Shown here piece by piece: positions 52,801 to 59,014 of a DNA stretch of 64,000 nucleotides (the stretch's first letter is position 1; the number at the start of each line of letters is the position of its first letter). The stretch is from Arenicola marina (Eukaryota; Annelida; Polychaeta; Arenicolidae), in the NCBI GenBank assembly GCA_964019135.1, contig OZ025252.1, positions 7,704,823-7,768,822 on the forward strand, read 5' to 3'. The notes under the pieces were generated by a model, which saw only the letters and a list, made by a program, of their open reading frames with translations, had not been told where the DNA came from and ran no database searches. Position numbers and translations under genes: made by a program.

Positions 52801-52887
52801 GCACAGAGAGTGTCAAAAAATCCTTACCGCGGTTTTCCCTTTAGTTGGCTTGATACGACCAAATATCTGAATCGTTTGTTTCACCAT
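19710..52887 (-). CDS. KIF6: Kinesin-like protein KIF6 (whole gene span, 21 coding exons)
   Basis: I reconstructed 21 exons on the minus strand with GT-AG junctions and continuous phase, totalling 2,580 nt (859 aa plus stop). The protein starts [14 protein letters not shown], as KIF6 orthologs do. It has the P-loop [22 protein letters not shown], switch I NQASTRSH, switch II DLAGSE, the alpha-5 region [19 protein letters not shown], the neck segment [11 protein letters not shown], then QQRDNEI, QEAFEIF, a coiled-coil/WW segment (FELWWAQQ) and a tail with [15 protein letters not shown]. All follow the KIF6 order. KIF6 belongs to the kinesin-9 group and is known to act in motile cilia/axonemes. 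Coding exons in order are 52828-52887, 51124-51233, 50727-50801, 50176-50218, 49927-50031, 49086-49195, 44349-44478, 43858-43976, 43340-43427, 42624-42767, 40521-40711, 39623-39728, 37514-37682, 36160-36465, 28882-29040, 24938-24988, 24095-24173, 21646-21781, 20808-20918, 20219-20373 and 19710-19842. The 3' end and a possible extra exon in intron 14 remain uncertain. Confidence 0.95.
20219..20373 (-). CDS. KIF6: KIF6 coding exon 20
   Basis: 155 nt, phase 0 to 2. It encodes a Ser/Gly-rich tail ([10 protein letters not shown].. to ..RSYSQS). Acceptor CTCCCAG, donor CACA|GTCAGT chosen by phase with the last exon. Confidence 0.75.
20808..20918 (-). CDS. KIF6: KIF6 coding exon 19
   Basis: 37 codons, phase 0 to 0, beginning [10 protein letters not shown] and containing [20 protein letters not shown]. 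Acceptor TTGCAG, donor CAG|GTAAGT. It is a low-conservation tail; support comes from strong splice sites and phase. Confidence 0.8.
21170..21510. repeat. AT-rich tandem repeat (ACATTACATGTAATATAC-like), KIF6 intron
   Basis: Irregular ~18-bp units of ACATTACATGTAATATAC and variants run about 340 bp in the intron between exons 18 and 19. Confidence 0.75.
21646..21781 (-). CDS. KIF6: KIF6 coding exon 18
   Basis: 136 nt, phase 2 to 0. It encodes [20 protein letters not shown] and [17 protein letters not shown], a coiled coil ending in the conserved WW segment. Its acceptor is duplicated at 22,134-22,152 by a SINE target-site duplication. Confidence 0.93.
21866..22133 (-). mobile_element. tRNA-derived SINE family S, copy in KIF6 intron 17
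   Basis: Read on the minus strand it has a tRNA-like head with B-box GGTTCGAGCC, then a body containing GTCGCAGGATAAAGATCCCA and a tail with CGTCCTGAATATACAACCAA. Copies lie at 48,178-48,402 and 49,648-49,890. It is flanked by a 19-bp direct repeat (21,773-21,791 and 22,134-22,152), with about 75 nt of extra sequence at the tail side. Confidence 0.75.
22646..24027 (-). mobile_element. TIR element family B, copy 1 (with nested SINE)
   Basis: The ends are inverted repeats of about 55 bp (left ATTCGCCTTATTCA.. to CTGCAA, right mirror ending GGCGAAT). The body matches 55,121-55,890 in inverse orientation, interrupted by about 0.5 kb holding a second tRNA-like SINE. The open frames shared by both copies (about 86 codons) have no recognised domain. 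The right end lies 67 bp from the KIF6 exon 17 donor. Confidence 0.75.
23150..23545 (-). mobile_element. tRNA-derived SINE inserted in family B element
   Basis: The minus strand reads GCGTAGCTCACTCGGTAGAG (A-box-like), then GTGCGTTCAATTCTCGAG (B-box-like). The segment is absent from the 55-kb copy of the host element, so it is an insertion. The boundaries are approximate. Confidence 0.6.
24095..24173 (-). CDS. KIF6: KIF6 coding exon 17
   Basis: 79 nt, phase 1 to 2. It encodes [19 protein letters not shown] and IEQEKL(R), an acidic stretch then coiled coil. Donor CAG|GTGCGG. Confidence 0.9.
24200..24630. repeat. GATCAGGATGAGGG minisatellite, KIF6 intron 16
   Basis: Short GGATCAGGACGAGG units grade into a ~60-bp composite with GGTTCCGAGGGGATCGGGCC. 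It starts about 25 bp from the exon 17 acceptor. Confidence 0.8.
24938..24988 (-). CDS. KIF6: KIF6 coding exon 16 (51-nt exon)
   Basis: 17 codons, phase 1 to 1, encoding (N)[16 protein letters not shown](G). Acceptor TTACAG, donor AAG|GTGAGC. It fits the KIF6 segment between the QEAFEIF exon and the MEQEMRRQ exon. Confidence 0.85.
25484..28912 (-). repeat. 43-bp minisatellite of about 80 units built from the exon 15 donor junction
   Basis: On the minus strand each unit is 25 nt matching the end of exon 15 (GTGAACCAGGCCCGCG then CCAAAACCA), then 18 nt of intron start (GTGAGTATAC then TGTAGACT). The length divided by 43 gives about 80 units. The last one is the real exon end at 28,882. Many units keep GTGAGT, others have GTCAGT or lose the site. 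Internal higher-order blocks recur (26,237, 27,741 and 28,254). Long plus-strand frames here are repeat artefacts. Confidence 0.95.
28882..29040 (-). CDS. KIF6: KIF6 coding exon 15
   Basis: 159 nt, phase 1 to 1. It encodes [17 protein letters not shown], then [15 protein letters not shown], ending ACCA|GTGAGT. The terminal 25 nt plus donor seed the ~80-copy 43-bp array that follows in intron 15. Confidence 0.93.
29425..29472 (+). promoter_or_regulatory. Two RFX X-box-like motifs
   Basis: GTTGCCATGGTGAC (29,459-29,472) fits the X-box consensus RYYNYYWWRRNRAC at every position. GTTACCATTAGCAAT (29,425-29,439) is a near match with a 3-nt spacer. They lie 50-100 bp upstream of an ATG at 29,524 on the plus strand. 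X-boxes are known to drive ciliary genes; use here is inference. Confidence 0.4.
29634..30060. repeat. 39-bp minisatellite, KIF6 intron 14
   Basis: About 11 units of GTACGAGACTTGGTGGCTGA plus TCTCGTCAAATGGTCAAAT. The 13-codon length leaves frames open on both strands. No coding evidence. Confidence 0.85.
30258..30453 (+). CDS. Candidate terminal exon of a small plus-strand gene nested in KIF6 intron 14
   Basis: It is preceded by a strong acceptor (CTCCTCTTCCACTCGCAG). The frame then reads [20 protein letters not shown], a Pro-rich part, and ends KKLADALKA at TAA 30,451-30,453. A possible first exon starts at ATG 29,524 ([17 protein letters not shown]), under the X-box motifs. The only phase-compatible donor there (AAA|GTTCAA) is weak. 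I do not recognise the protein. Confidence 0.3.
30550..31000. repeat. G-rich degenerate repeat, KIF6 intron 14
   Basis: Alternating GGGGGAGGAGGG tracts with spaced copies of CTGTGCACACCTGTGGGGG (about 30,645, 30,715 and 30,800). It has G-quadruplex potential on the plus strand. Confidence 0.6.
31069..31206 (+). other. Weak candidate plus-strand exon
   Basis: After acceptor CCCCTGCAG the frame reads [20 protein letters not shown] and continues to TAA at 31,204. An internal donor CCAG|GTTAGC is present. It is not linked in phase to the exon ending at 30,453 and has no recognised domain. Confidence 0.15.
31260..31530. repeat. C-rich repeat (TGACACCCCCTCCCC), KIF6 intron 14
   Basis: Units of about 30-45 bp with TGACACCCCCTCCCCAGTCTGA-like sequence. 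No coding signal. Confidence 0.55.
31531..35539. other. KIF6 intron 14, unannotated remainder
   Basis: Long G or C homopolymers (32,045, 32,323, 32,695, 33,188 and 34,686) and short AT-rich tracts. I see no exon with good splice context, though a short phase 1-1 KIF6 exon could be hidden here. Confidence 0.35.
35540..35650 (+). repeat. Dispersed repeat pair, copy 1
   Basis: The segment with TATGGTGGAGATTTCGG and GCGGCGCTTGGC also occurs at 37,255-37,410, in the intron on the other side of exon 14. Confidence 0.6.
35655..35805. repeat. 21-bp minisatellite, KIF6 intron 14
   Basis: Seven units of AGTGGCGCCACCAGGGGTCA(G). The seven-residue open frames are artefacts. Confidence 0.85.
36160..36465 (-). 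CDS. KIF6: KIF6 coding exon 14
   Basis: 306 nt, phase 1 to 1. It encodes (N)[20 protein letters not shown] and then a low-conservation Gly-rich linker. Donor TAT|GTGAGT. One further exon may lie in the 7.1-kb intron 14, since this linker is shorter than in vertebrate KIF6. Confidence 0.9.
37255..37410 (+). repeat. Dispersed repeat pair, copy 2
   Basis: Matches 35,540-35,650 (GAGCTAAGTCAGAAACAG, CTCTCGGCCATA, TATGGTGGAGATTTCGG) with an extra internal segment. Confidence 0.6.
37514..37682 (-). CDS. KIF6: KIF6 coding exon 13
   Basis: 169 nt, phase 0 to 1. It has a Gly/Ser/Thr-rich variable linker and then [15 protein letters not shown]. The donor ATCA|GTATCC is weak but is required by phase and by the NEINIL continuation. 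Confidence 0.85.
38630..39410 (-). mobile_element. SINE family S fragment interrupted by a TTAA element
   Basis: The SINE tail part TATTCAGGACGCTTTAA ends at 38,649 and resumes GCAATTCTGGTCATATCGCG at 39,315. The uninterrupted sequence is seen at 49,652-49,690. The tRNA-like head is missing. Confidence 0.75.
38650..39309 (+). mobile_element. TTAA-type MITE-like element, copy 2, nested in SINE
   Basis: It matches 9,041-9,702 and is flanked by TTTAA at 38,645-38,649 and 39,310-39,314. The SINE at 49.6 kb supplies the empty site (CGCTTTAACCAATTCTGG), so both insertion and target duplication are directly visible. Confidence 0.8.
39623..39728 (-). CDS. KIF6: KIF6 coding exon 12
   Basis: 106 nt, phase 2 to 0. 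It encodes [15 protein letters not shown] and [15 protein letters not shown], matching the post-motor KIF6 segment. Donor AAG|GTCAGG. Confidence 0.92.
39905..40585 (-). repeat. ~67-bp minisatellite of nine units built from the exon 11 donor junction
   Basis: Each minus-strand unit repeats the exon 11 end (CGCTGTCTGAGGAGGATCTG then GAGAG) and donor GTATGGGTATCACCATGG. Donor GT positions are 40,520 (real), 40,453, 40,386, 40,308, 40,241, 40,157, 40,092, 40,011 and 39,941, the most distal ones degenerate. Longer spacings come from inserted C/CCCA runs. Confidence 0.93.
40521..40711 (-). CDS. KIF6: KIF6 coding exon 11 (end of motor, neck)
   Basis: 191 nt, phase 0 to 2. It encodes [18 protein letters not shown], a helical neck, and ends [15 protein letters not shown](R) at GAGAG|GTATGG. 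The last ~50 nt and the donor are repeated eight more times downstream in intron 11. Confidence 0.93.
41320..42497. repeat. 26-bp minisatellite, about 45 units, KIF6 intron 10
   Basis: The unit is TCACAATGGATCATAGCGTC plus CCCTCG. Units differ mainly at GATCAT/GATCCT/AAAAT. It ends about 127 bp from the exon 10 donor and does not resemble exon sequence. There are no unique spacers, so it is not a CRISPR array. Confidence 0.93.
42624..42767 (-). CDS. KIF6: KIF6 coding exon 10
   Basis: 48 codons, phase 0 to 0. It encodes [30 protein letters not shown] and [18 protein letters not shown] (microtubule-binding alpha-5 and following helix). Donor GAC|GTCAGT. Confidence 0.93.
43340..43427 (-). CDS. 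KIF6: KIF6 coding exon 9 (switch II)
   Basis: 88 nt, phase 2 to 0. It completes DLAGSERV and encodes [17 protein letters not shown]. Donor CAG|GTATGT. Confidence 0.93.
43858..43976 (-). CDS. KIF6: KIF6 coding exon 8 (switch I)
   Basis: 119 nt, phase 0 to 2. It encodes [18 protein letters not shown] (switch I) and KLHLVDLAG, the start of switch II. Donor CGG|GTCAGT. Confidence 0.94.
44349..44478 (-). CDS. KIF6: KIF6 coding exon 7
   Basis: 130 nt, phase 2 to 0. It encodes [17 protein letters not shown] and [19 protein letters not shown]. Its acceptor (CTCCAG|GAAGGTG) is the last of a tandem series of copied acceptors; see the 51-bp array. Confidence 0.93.
44463..44783 (-). repeat. 51-bp minisatellite built from the exon 7 acceptor junction
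   Basis: Each minus-strand unit has a GTTGTTGTTGTTGTC(T)TCAG acceptor followed by GAAGGTGACGCTG (the exon 7 start) and TTTTCTCCACAAGGGGTC. Acceptor-type copies lie at 44,479 (real), 44,530, 44,581, 44,632, 44,683 and 44,734, with a degenerate seventh. Fifty-one is a multiple of three and no stop occurs in the exon frame. Confidence 0.93.
44784..45470. repeat. 54-bp minisatellite, KIF6 intron 6
   Basis: Units of about 54 bp (with ~44-bp short forms) such as ACACAGAGACGGAGAACACT with GTGGCTCTGTTCTCCTGTAA directly follow the 51-bp array. Confidence 0.85.
45471..47220. other. KIF6 intron 6, unannotated part
   Basis: A G17 run at 45,480 and otherwise unremarkable sequence. No exon is recognised. 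Confidence 0.35.
47221..47745 (+). mobile_element. MITE family A, copy 2 (both termini intact), KIF6 intron 6
   Basis: It starts AGTGTTCGTGCCACGA and ends TCGTGGCACAAACACT, which are mutual inverted repeats of about 16 bp with one or two mismatches. About 525 bp with no coding frame. Confidence 0.8.
48178..48402 (+). mobile_element. tRNA-derived SINE family S, KIF6 intron 6
   Basis: The head GCCCAGTAGCTCAGTGGGTT contains an A-box. The body GTCGCAGGATAAAGATCCCA is shared with the 21.9-kb and 49.6-kb copies. The B-box region is partly deleted. Confidence 0.75.
49086..49195 (-). CDS. KIF6: KIF6 coding exon 6
   Basis: 110 nt, phase 0 to 2. It encodes [17 protein letters not shown] and ends LEDL(P). 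Donor CCC|GTGAGT. Confidence 0.93.
49648..49890 (-). mobile_element. tRNA-derived SINE family S, KIF6 intron 5
   Basis: The minus strand reads from a head near 49,885 to the tail TATTCAGGACGCTTTAACCA at 49,652. It is the closest uninterrupted relative of the split 38.6-kb copy. Confidence 0.75.
49927..50031 (-). CDS. KIF6: KIF6 coding exon 5 (P-loop)
   Basis: 35 codons, phase 0 to 0. With exon 4 it completes the ATP-binding P-loop GQ|TGSGKT and continues [19 protein letters not shown]. Confidence 0.94.
50176..50218 (-). CDS. KIF6: KIF6 coding exon 4
   Basis: 43 nt, phase 2 to 0. It encodes [14 protein letters not shown], leading into the P-loop. Donor CAG|GTAAGT. Confidence 0.93.
50727..50801 (-). 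CDS. KIF6: KIF6 coding exon 3
   Basis: 75 nt, phase 2 to 2. It encodes [20 protein letters not shown], the usual kinesin F..VF....Q..VF motor segment. Donor CAA|GTATGT. Confidence 0.93.
51124..51233 (-). CDS. KIF6: KIF6 coding exon 2
   Basis: 110 nt, phase 0 to 2. It encodes [29 protein letters not shown] (first strands of the motor domain). Acceptor TTTCAG, donor CAG|GTAAGC. Confidence 0.93.
52605..52673. repeat. Imperfect inverted repeat in KIF6 intron 1
   Basis: TTACAGTTT..AACAGTCGGATA (left arm) pairs with TATCCGACTGT..AAACTGTAA (right arm). The arms are about 28 bp with a small central loop. Confidence 0.7.
52828..52887 (-). CDS. KIF6: KIF6 coding exon 1
   Basis: Twenty codons, [20 protein letters not shown], ending in phase 0 at GCG|GTAAGG. 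The ATG has A at -3. This N-terminus is diagnostic for the KIF6 family. Confidence 0.93.
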
Positions 52888-53030
52888 ATTAAGTTTTTGG
52901 CCAGTGTCTGTGAAGTCATATCATAGCTGTTAAGGCTTAAACGCAGTGTTTACGAGGCAGGAACGTCATTCTTGTTGGCACTCGTCGCCATTTGTAAACT
53001 ATGTCAGGGATAAATGCAAACCGCATCGTG

Positions 53031-53035
53031 ATTGG
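53031..53035 (-). promoter_or_regulatory. CCAAT box upstream of KIF6
   Basis: CCAAT on the minus strand about 145 bp upstream of the KIF6 ATG. Candidate promoter element only. Confidence 0.3.
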
Positions 53036-53696
53036 TTGAAATTATATTACGATGTTCCCCGATCACGTTCGTTCACACTCGGCCTTCTCTGTTTGCAAAG
53101 ATCTTCCGTGAGAGGGCGTTCCGCTTACGTGATAGAACGTGCACCCTGGGAGAGCATCACCCACAGTCCACACACCAAAATGACCAAGGGACAAGGGATG
53201 CCTCCCAACTTATTATGCCCCCCTCCCTCCCTACAAGTGGGATTTAGATGGGTAAATATGTATAGTTCCTGGGGAATCCCTGTCTACCCACCACAGCTAC
53301 GTACAGGAAATACATCCATATCAGGGGCATGTGCAGGAATTCTTGAAAGGGGGGACACAATAAATTGTACCACACAAATATGAAAAAAATGCGTGTAAAA
53401 GTCAGACATAGATGACCGTGGTGCACGTTACGTACTATCTGCGCACTTCATATTCGTTGGTAAAATAAAGAAAGAACACTTACACTACGAAGCATGATAC
53501 ATTGTAACAAATAAGAAGAGACCAGGGGGCACACAACTTGAAAAAGGGCCCCATGCCCCCCCCCCCCAAGGCACGCTTTTGGATACCACGCGAAGTTAAA
53601 GAAAAGAAGAGAGTGAAAGCTTTACATCACTGTCGGCATGTTTGCTACAGAGAGCCAGTGACCCCCCTTTCAAATTTCAAGATCCGCCCCTACTAA

Positions 53697-54230
53697 TTGT
53701 CGCAGATTGGCAGGACTGCACCAGCCGTTGTCTATAGTTGTCATCAATTGGAATGATTGCATGTGACCAGCCGTTACCTAGTTGTTGTAGATTGGCATGA
53801 CTGTAACCAGCCGTTACGTAGTTGTCGTAGATTGGCATGACTGTAACCAGCCGTTACCTAGTTGTTGTAGATTGGCATAACTGTAACCAGCCGTTACGTA
53901 GTTGTCGTAGATGTGCATGACTGTAACCAGCCGTTACCTAGTTGTTGTAGATTGGCATGACTGTAACCAGCCGTTACCTAGTTGTTGTAGATTGGCATGA
54001 CTGGGACCAGCCGTTACCTAGTTGTTGTAGATTGGCATGACTGTAACCAGCCGTTACCTAGTTGTTGTAGATTGGCATGACTGTAACCAGCCGTTACCTA
54101 GTTGTTGTAGATTGGCATGACTGTAACCAGCCGTTACCTAGTTGTTGTAGATTGGCATGACTGGGACCAGCCGTTACCTAGTTGTGGCATATTGGCATGA
54201 CTGCGATCAGCCGTTACCTAGTTGTCATAG
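53697..54230. repeat. 40-bp minisatellite upstream of KIF6
   Basis: About 13 units of GTTGTTGTAGATTGGCATGA plus CTGTAACCAGCCGTTACCTA. The first units are degenerate. Confidence 0.9.
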
Positions 54231-54542
54231 ATCTCTTGTCTTGTTTGGTTAGGTCATTAGTTTGTATGGGTGGATACATGTAAAATGAGGAGGAGGGGTC
54301 ACTTTGAGTCGGTGAGAATAAAGGATGACTGGACAGATGGGGGGCCGGGTACTTTTATTGTTTGCGACGCCGGGGGGGGGGGGGGGGGCTGATCCGCCAC
54401 TGGACACTCCTTGGCATCAACTTGCTTGAGGACGGGGGTTGGGGGGGGGGGGGGCGGGGGGGCGTGAATCCCGTTTAAAAATTGGGCTGTCTATTATTGT
54501 CCGTCATATCCGGTAGGTAGCTTCCTCATTATCGACTCTCAG

Positions 54543-55119
54543 GGGAGCGTGGGGCAAAATGGGGACGCGGGGCAAAACGGGGTGGGGTGATATCTCTACA
54601 GTTACGTGGCCTGGCGCAATACTTTTATATCAGCAACTTACGTCATTTGGCTCGCGCAACACGAAGCGGGGAATAGGTAGGACACAACATGCGAGTATAA
54701 ACCAAGATTTGTTATTTTTCTCAGTTTTGATCTAATTTCTCAGCTCGTCTCGATGGTATATGACAACACATGCTTGCAACTTGATCTTGAAGTCGCAAGT
54801 ACAAGGGACACATTTTTTATTCACTAACTGAACCTAGTAACGACCGAATGGCCATTAAGTCCTACTTTAATTGCTTCACTTTAAATAATGGCCCCATGTT
54901 GCCCAAATCCGAGTCCATCTATGGGAAAACGTGGCAATTAAGGCTTAATTTTGTTTTTATTATAATTTTGTAATTTGTCATTGGTAAGGCATGTCAGTCG
55001 GCTTATAACGTCAAATGGCAATGTTTAATGTTTCAACAAAGTGTGGTAACTCTTGCCCCTGTTTTACTGATCCGAGTTACCTAAAAAGCTTAGCGTCCCC
55101 ATTTTGCCTCACTTTCCCC
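54543..55119. mobile_element. Possible short TIR element
   Basis: AGCGTGGGGCAAAATGGGGA at the left recurs inverted at 55,090-55,119 (TCCCCATTTTGCCTCACTTT). It abuts the family B element at 55,121. No coding frame. Confidence 0.4.
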
Positions 55120-55120
55120 T

Positions 55121-55890
55121 ATTCGCCTTATTCACATGTTGGGAATTCCCACGCGAGAACGAGGCTATACCTGCAAGTTGGCGCGCGAACGGCTAGTGCA
55201 TAAGATGTGTGGCCCTGATGAGTGGCACAAGGGCCTTTCTCTCCTGCCGTCAATGGTCACTATTAAGTCTGTCAGGTCATTATTGTTCAAACTAATTACA
55301 AGTAACACCTATTTCTGTAAATTTTAATCTTTTTCGAGCACATTTGACAATAGCCGAACGTGTAGGCCTATGCCACACGGAACGGGTGACCCCCTTCAGC
55401 TTGGGGTATCCCCGACCAGCAGTGGGATGCTATCACTTCAACAGAGCCTTTCAGCTTGTAAGGCTACAGGCCTATCGTGCCATTTCACGTGGGTCTATCA
55501 TATGAGTAGTAGGCAAAGAATGTCCGGGTCATAGGATTCACGCAATACTCAATAAAACATACTCATAATAAAAGCAAAAACGACGTGGAAAGCGTAGGGG
55601 GGGTTTCATGTCAATTGACCCTTGCTGCATGCCGCGGGAAATACCCCACTTTTTTTCAAATATACTCGCCCCAAAAGACCCTCCTTTTTCACATGTACTC
55701 CAGAACACGCACACCCTATTCATCTGCCTGAAATCGGTCATTTTATTACTGAAATCACCCGGGAGCTATTTCGCAGCGAAACCGCAGCAGTGTCTCCCAT
55801 TAGATTTCACGCGTTGGGCGAGTCACGCAGTTTGTGTTTGCAGGCACAGCCTCGTTTTGGCGTCAATATGGCGATTCCGTGAATAATTGG
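55121..55890 (+). mobile_element. TIR element family B, copy 2
   Basis: It starts ATTCGCCTTATTCACATGTT and ends in a degraded mirror (..GCGATTCCGTGAATAA). It matches 22,646-24,027 in inverse orientation and lacks the nested SINE of that copy. Confidence 0.75.
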
Positions 55891-56396
55891 CATAGGGCTG
55901 TACAGTTCTCGCGGGTTCTATTTCCGGTTTATGTCTTTTGGGGACCAACAAAAAAACACGCGCTCTTAGAACGAGTGTGCATCACGCTGGTGCCTTGCTA
56001 CAACTGCGTGACTCGCACTCATTGTAGTCAACGTTTTAGTGTTGGGAACTGGCCGGCTGCGCGGTTTGTGCGTGAAGAATCGAGTGCGTGTGAAACTATT
56101 TTTCGTTTGCTTTGGTCCAGGCATGGCTAACTATAAAATCATAATATAATTAAAGATAAGATATTTATCTCTCCATAATGCATGTGGTCCCTTCGATGAG
56201 GCTGTTGGAAGCGTCGTATTTTGAGCCAAATCATCGATGTTACAGTTCTACGACAAACGGAGCACCATTGTCCTCACCTGCTCAGTCCATATAAGGAGCG
56301 TTGTTACGTAACCATAGATACCGCGCGCAGACACGCGCGTCATGATGATTATTACGTCATACGACATGGAAAAACCCCGCGCAGCACGTTAGATCG

Positions 56397-56992
56397 CCTG
56401 ACACTGACAGTCACTCATGAGACAACCACATTCTGGTTTATCAACTGCCTAACCGCTCATACATTACATAAATCTACTCGGATGGTTATAATTCGGATAT
56501 GCACATAACTTCAGTGGTTATTTGTGCTTCCAAGGACAGCTTTAGCCGATCTTGTGTGTGAGGTGAGTGAAGGCAAACAACCGGAAGGTAGGCAGCACGT
56601 ACAGGCCGTTGATGCTAGGCATTGACGTAGAGCATAGGTATCCCTGTCTCGTGGGGTCTCGATAAGATCCCGAAGTGACTGTACAGCCCTATTGCCTGAC
56701 ACTGACAGTCACTCATGAGACAACAGCATTCTGGTTCATCAACTGCCTAACCGCTCATACATTACATAAATCTACTCGGATGGTTATAATTCGGATATGC
56801 ACATAACTTCAGTGGTTATTTGTGCTTCCAAGGACAGCTTTAGCCGATCTTGGGTGTGAGGCGAGTGAAGGCAAACAACCGGAAGGTAGGCAGCACGTAC
56901 AGGCCGTTGATGCTAGGCATTGACGTAGAGCATAGGTATCACTGTCTCGTGGGGTTTCGATAAGATCCCGAAGTGACTGTACATCTTTATTG
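56397..56992 (+). repeat. Tandem duplication with 298-bp period
   Basis: Two near-identical copies start CCTGACACTGACAGTCACTC at 56,397 and 56,695. Differences are scattered single bases, so the duplication is fairly recent. No coding signal. Confidence 0.9.
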
Positions 56993-58499
56993 GGCACAAA
57001 ACCAAGTTCCATCTCGCCACTGGTTGTTATGACGTAATCAAGACGACGTCATTCTGGGTGGACGTTATGATAATAAAATATTTCTTCATTGGATAAGACG
57101 ACGTAAATAACGACGTCATTTTCGGACTGTTATAACGAGTGGCGAGATCGTGATTACAAACTGTTCGTGTGTGTCAGCTACTAAATTACCGGCTTATGTC
57201 GGTCATAATCGAAAGTGTGTACGACAGAAACGTAAGGGAAGAGAGTAGCCCCACCCCACCCTCTCAAAGCCAGTTTCAACGGGTACATATGTGCGTAGAC
57301 ACTTGCGTTATTTAAAATGATATGTTTACGGCATTTTTTATATTCGGAAATAACTGTAACTTACATCACTGCAACTACGCTTACAGGCTATGACATACCC
57401 GCATTTCTATCAAGCCGAAATAAAAGTTGCACCCCATATTACTCTGCATGCTACAACATCATTTGTTACAAGCTCCATATATATATCTGACTAAATTCAG
57501 CTAATGCGAAACATACAGCAACTAACGTATAGACTGTTGTCTGGAAGAGACAGGTATCATGAAGCGGGAAGATTGATGAACTTAATGAGAAACTAGATGG
57601 TGAGTTATCTCCTAATATCTGCGGCGTCTTTGTGTTGCCATTTTATATGGGGTGGGCGTCTCTCTTTGTTAAATCACGAGCGGAATGTGTCCATGGTTTA
57701 TGAGATGTATATATGGGGGCGTGAGAGCGAGACGCCTGGACAAGGAGCGATCATAGAGATTGTGCTCCCCGGGACGTCCATTGAGTCTACCATCATTTGG
57801 CTAGGGTCAGCGGCTGGTGGTAGCAATTGCACCCCTGGGTCACGTGGTATTGCTGTTCTCCAGCTCAATATGAATAATACAGACCTATCATGATAAATAC
57901 ACGTACCACTTTTTGTGCTAGATAAATCTGGATGCAAACACCAGAGGGGTGATTTATGAGACATTTCCTCCTGATAGTAATGACATTTGATCGCAAACTT
58001 ATAATTCAACTCGATATGTGTATTGTGATATGAATTAAAGGCCCGCTTTCGCACCTTGTACACTCTCCACATGGGGTTTCCATATATAGCTTCTAAGGAG
58101 GTTGGGCACCCGACTGCAGCGCCGTCTATTCCAAGACGGTATAGACCACATGTTTATGTTAATGATAAAATCTCAACACACGGAATGATAGCAAGGAATT
58201 GTTGATAAATAAATATACGATGCTTTTAACTGGAACTAATAATCTAAACTTTCGTTTTAAATATAAAACTACGGTCAAATGACTCAGCAGGCCTCTGTCT
58301 TGCTAGAAACTGTATCCACCTTCAATGGTAGCGGTAGTCTCTGGTGGTTGCACGTGCGATGGACGTCAGTACTACGTGAGCAATGCCATCGTAACCCTCA
58401 GAATAGCCCAGCGGATTTCCACGACTTTGTTTCACTTTCTTTGTACAACCTGTTCCCGTATAACACGATCAAAAATTGTACACATTTTGAGATATTTAA
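56993..58499. other. Intergenic sequence, no gene recognised
   Basis: Includes an open plus-strand frame of 98 codons (57,597-57,893) without domain, start context or splice support. Confidence 0.35.
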
Positions 58500-59014
58500 A
58501 GTGTTGGTACCACGATTTTGTTTAGCTCAGAGTGAACTTTGTTTAGGGAAGACCAACAAATAAAAATTTGTTTTAATGGAAGTTGACAGTTTTTATTCCA
58601 CGATATCACTATAAACGCGTTCGTCAAAGTAGCAAAAGTGAGGTCCGGCGGGTTTAGTTCTGGGAGCATTGCATCTGGGCATTATTTAGACATTCCCCAA
58701 TGATGTCCCAAGATTTACAGGTGAGCTTTGATGCAGTGCGTAGGCATCTGTATTGTCCTCACGGTTGTCCTCACGGTTGAGAGCTTTTCATTGAGTTCAA
58801 GCCAATGAGCAGAGAGAATCTGCGTCTCAATGTAAAAGCACAAGTGTTTGTATTCCCATTTGACGTCACTTTCCTCGCTCCCAGAATTTAAATTGGTAGG
58901 TGCGAAAACAAGTGGATGAAGTATTCCCTAATTTGGGGCATTACCGCTCGCTAATATGAACGTGGAAACACAGAGGATTAATATGAGCTTAAGTTGTTTT
59001 GGCGTGACACAAAC
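58500..59014 (+). mobile_element. MITE family A, copy 3
   Basis: It starts AGTGTTGGTACCACGATTTT and shares CACTATAAACGCGTTCGTCA and GGAGCATTGCATCTGGG with copies 1 and 2. It ends GGCGTGACACAAACA. Confidence 0.75.

Noticed and set aside
53697..54230. Regular 40-bp array resembling CRISPR
   Set aside because: No spacers; an ordinary minisatellite.
55608..55886. 86-92-codon frames shared with 22,657-22,920
   Set aside because: Conserved only because both are copies of one mobile element; no transposase or other domain is recognisable.
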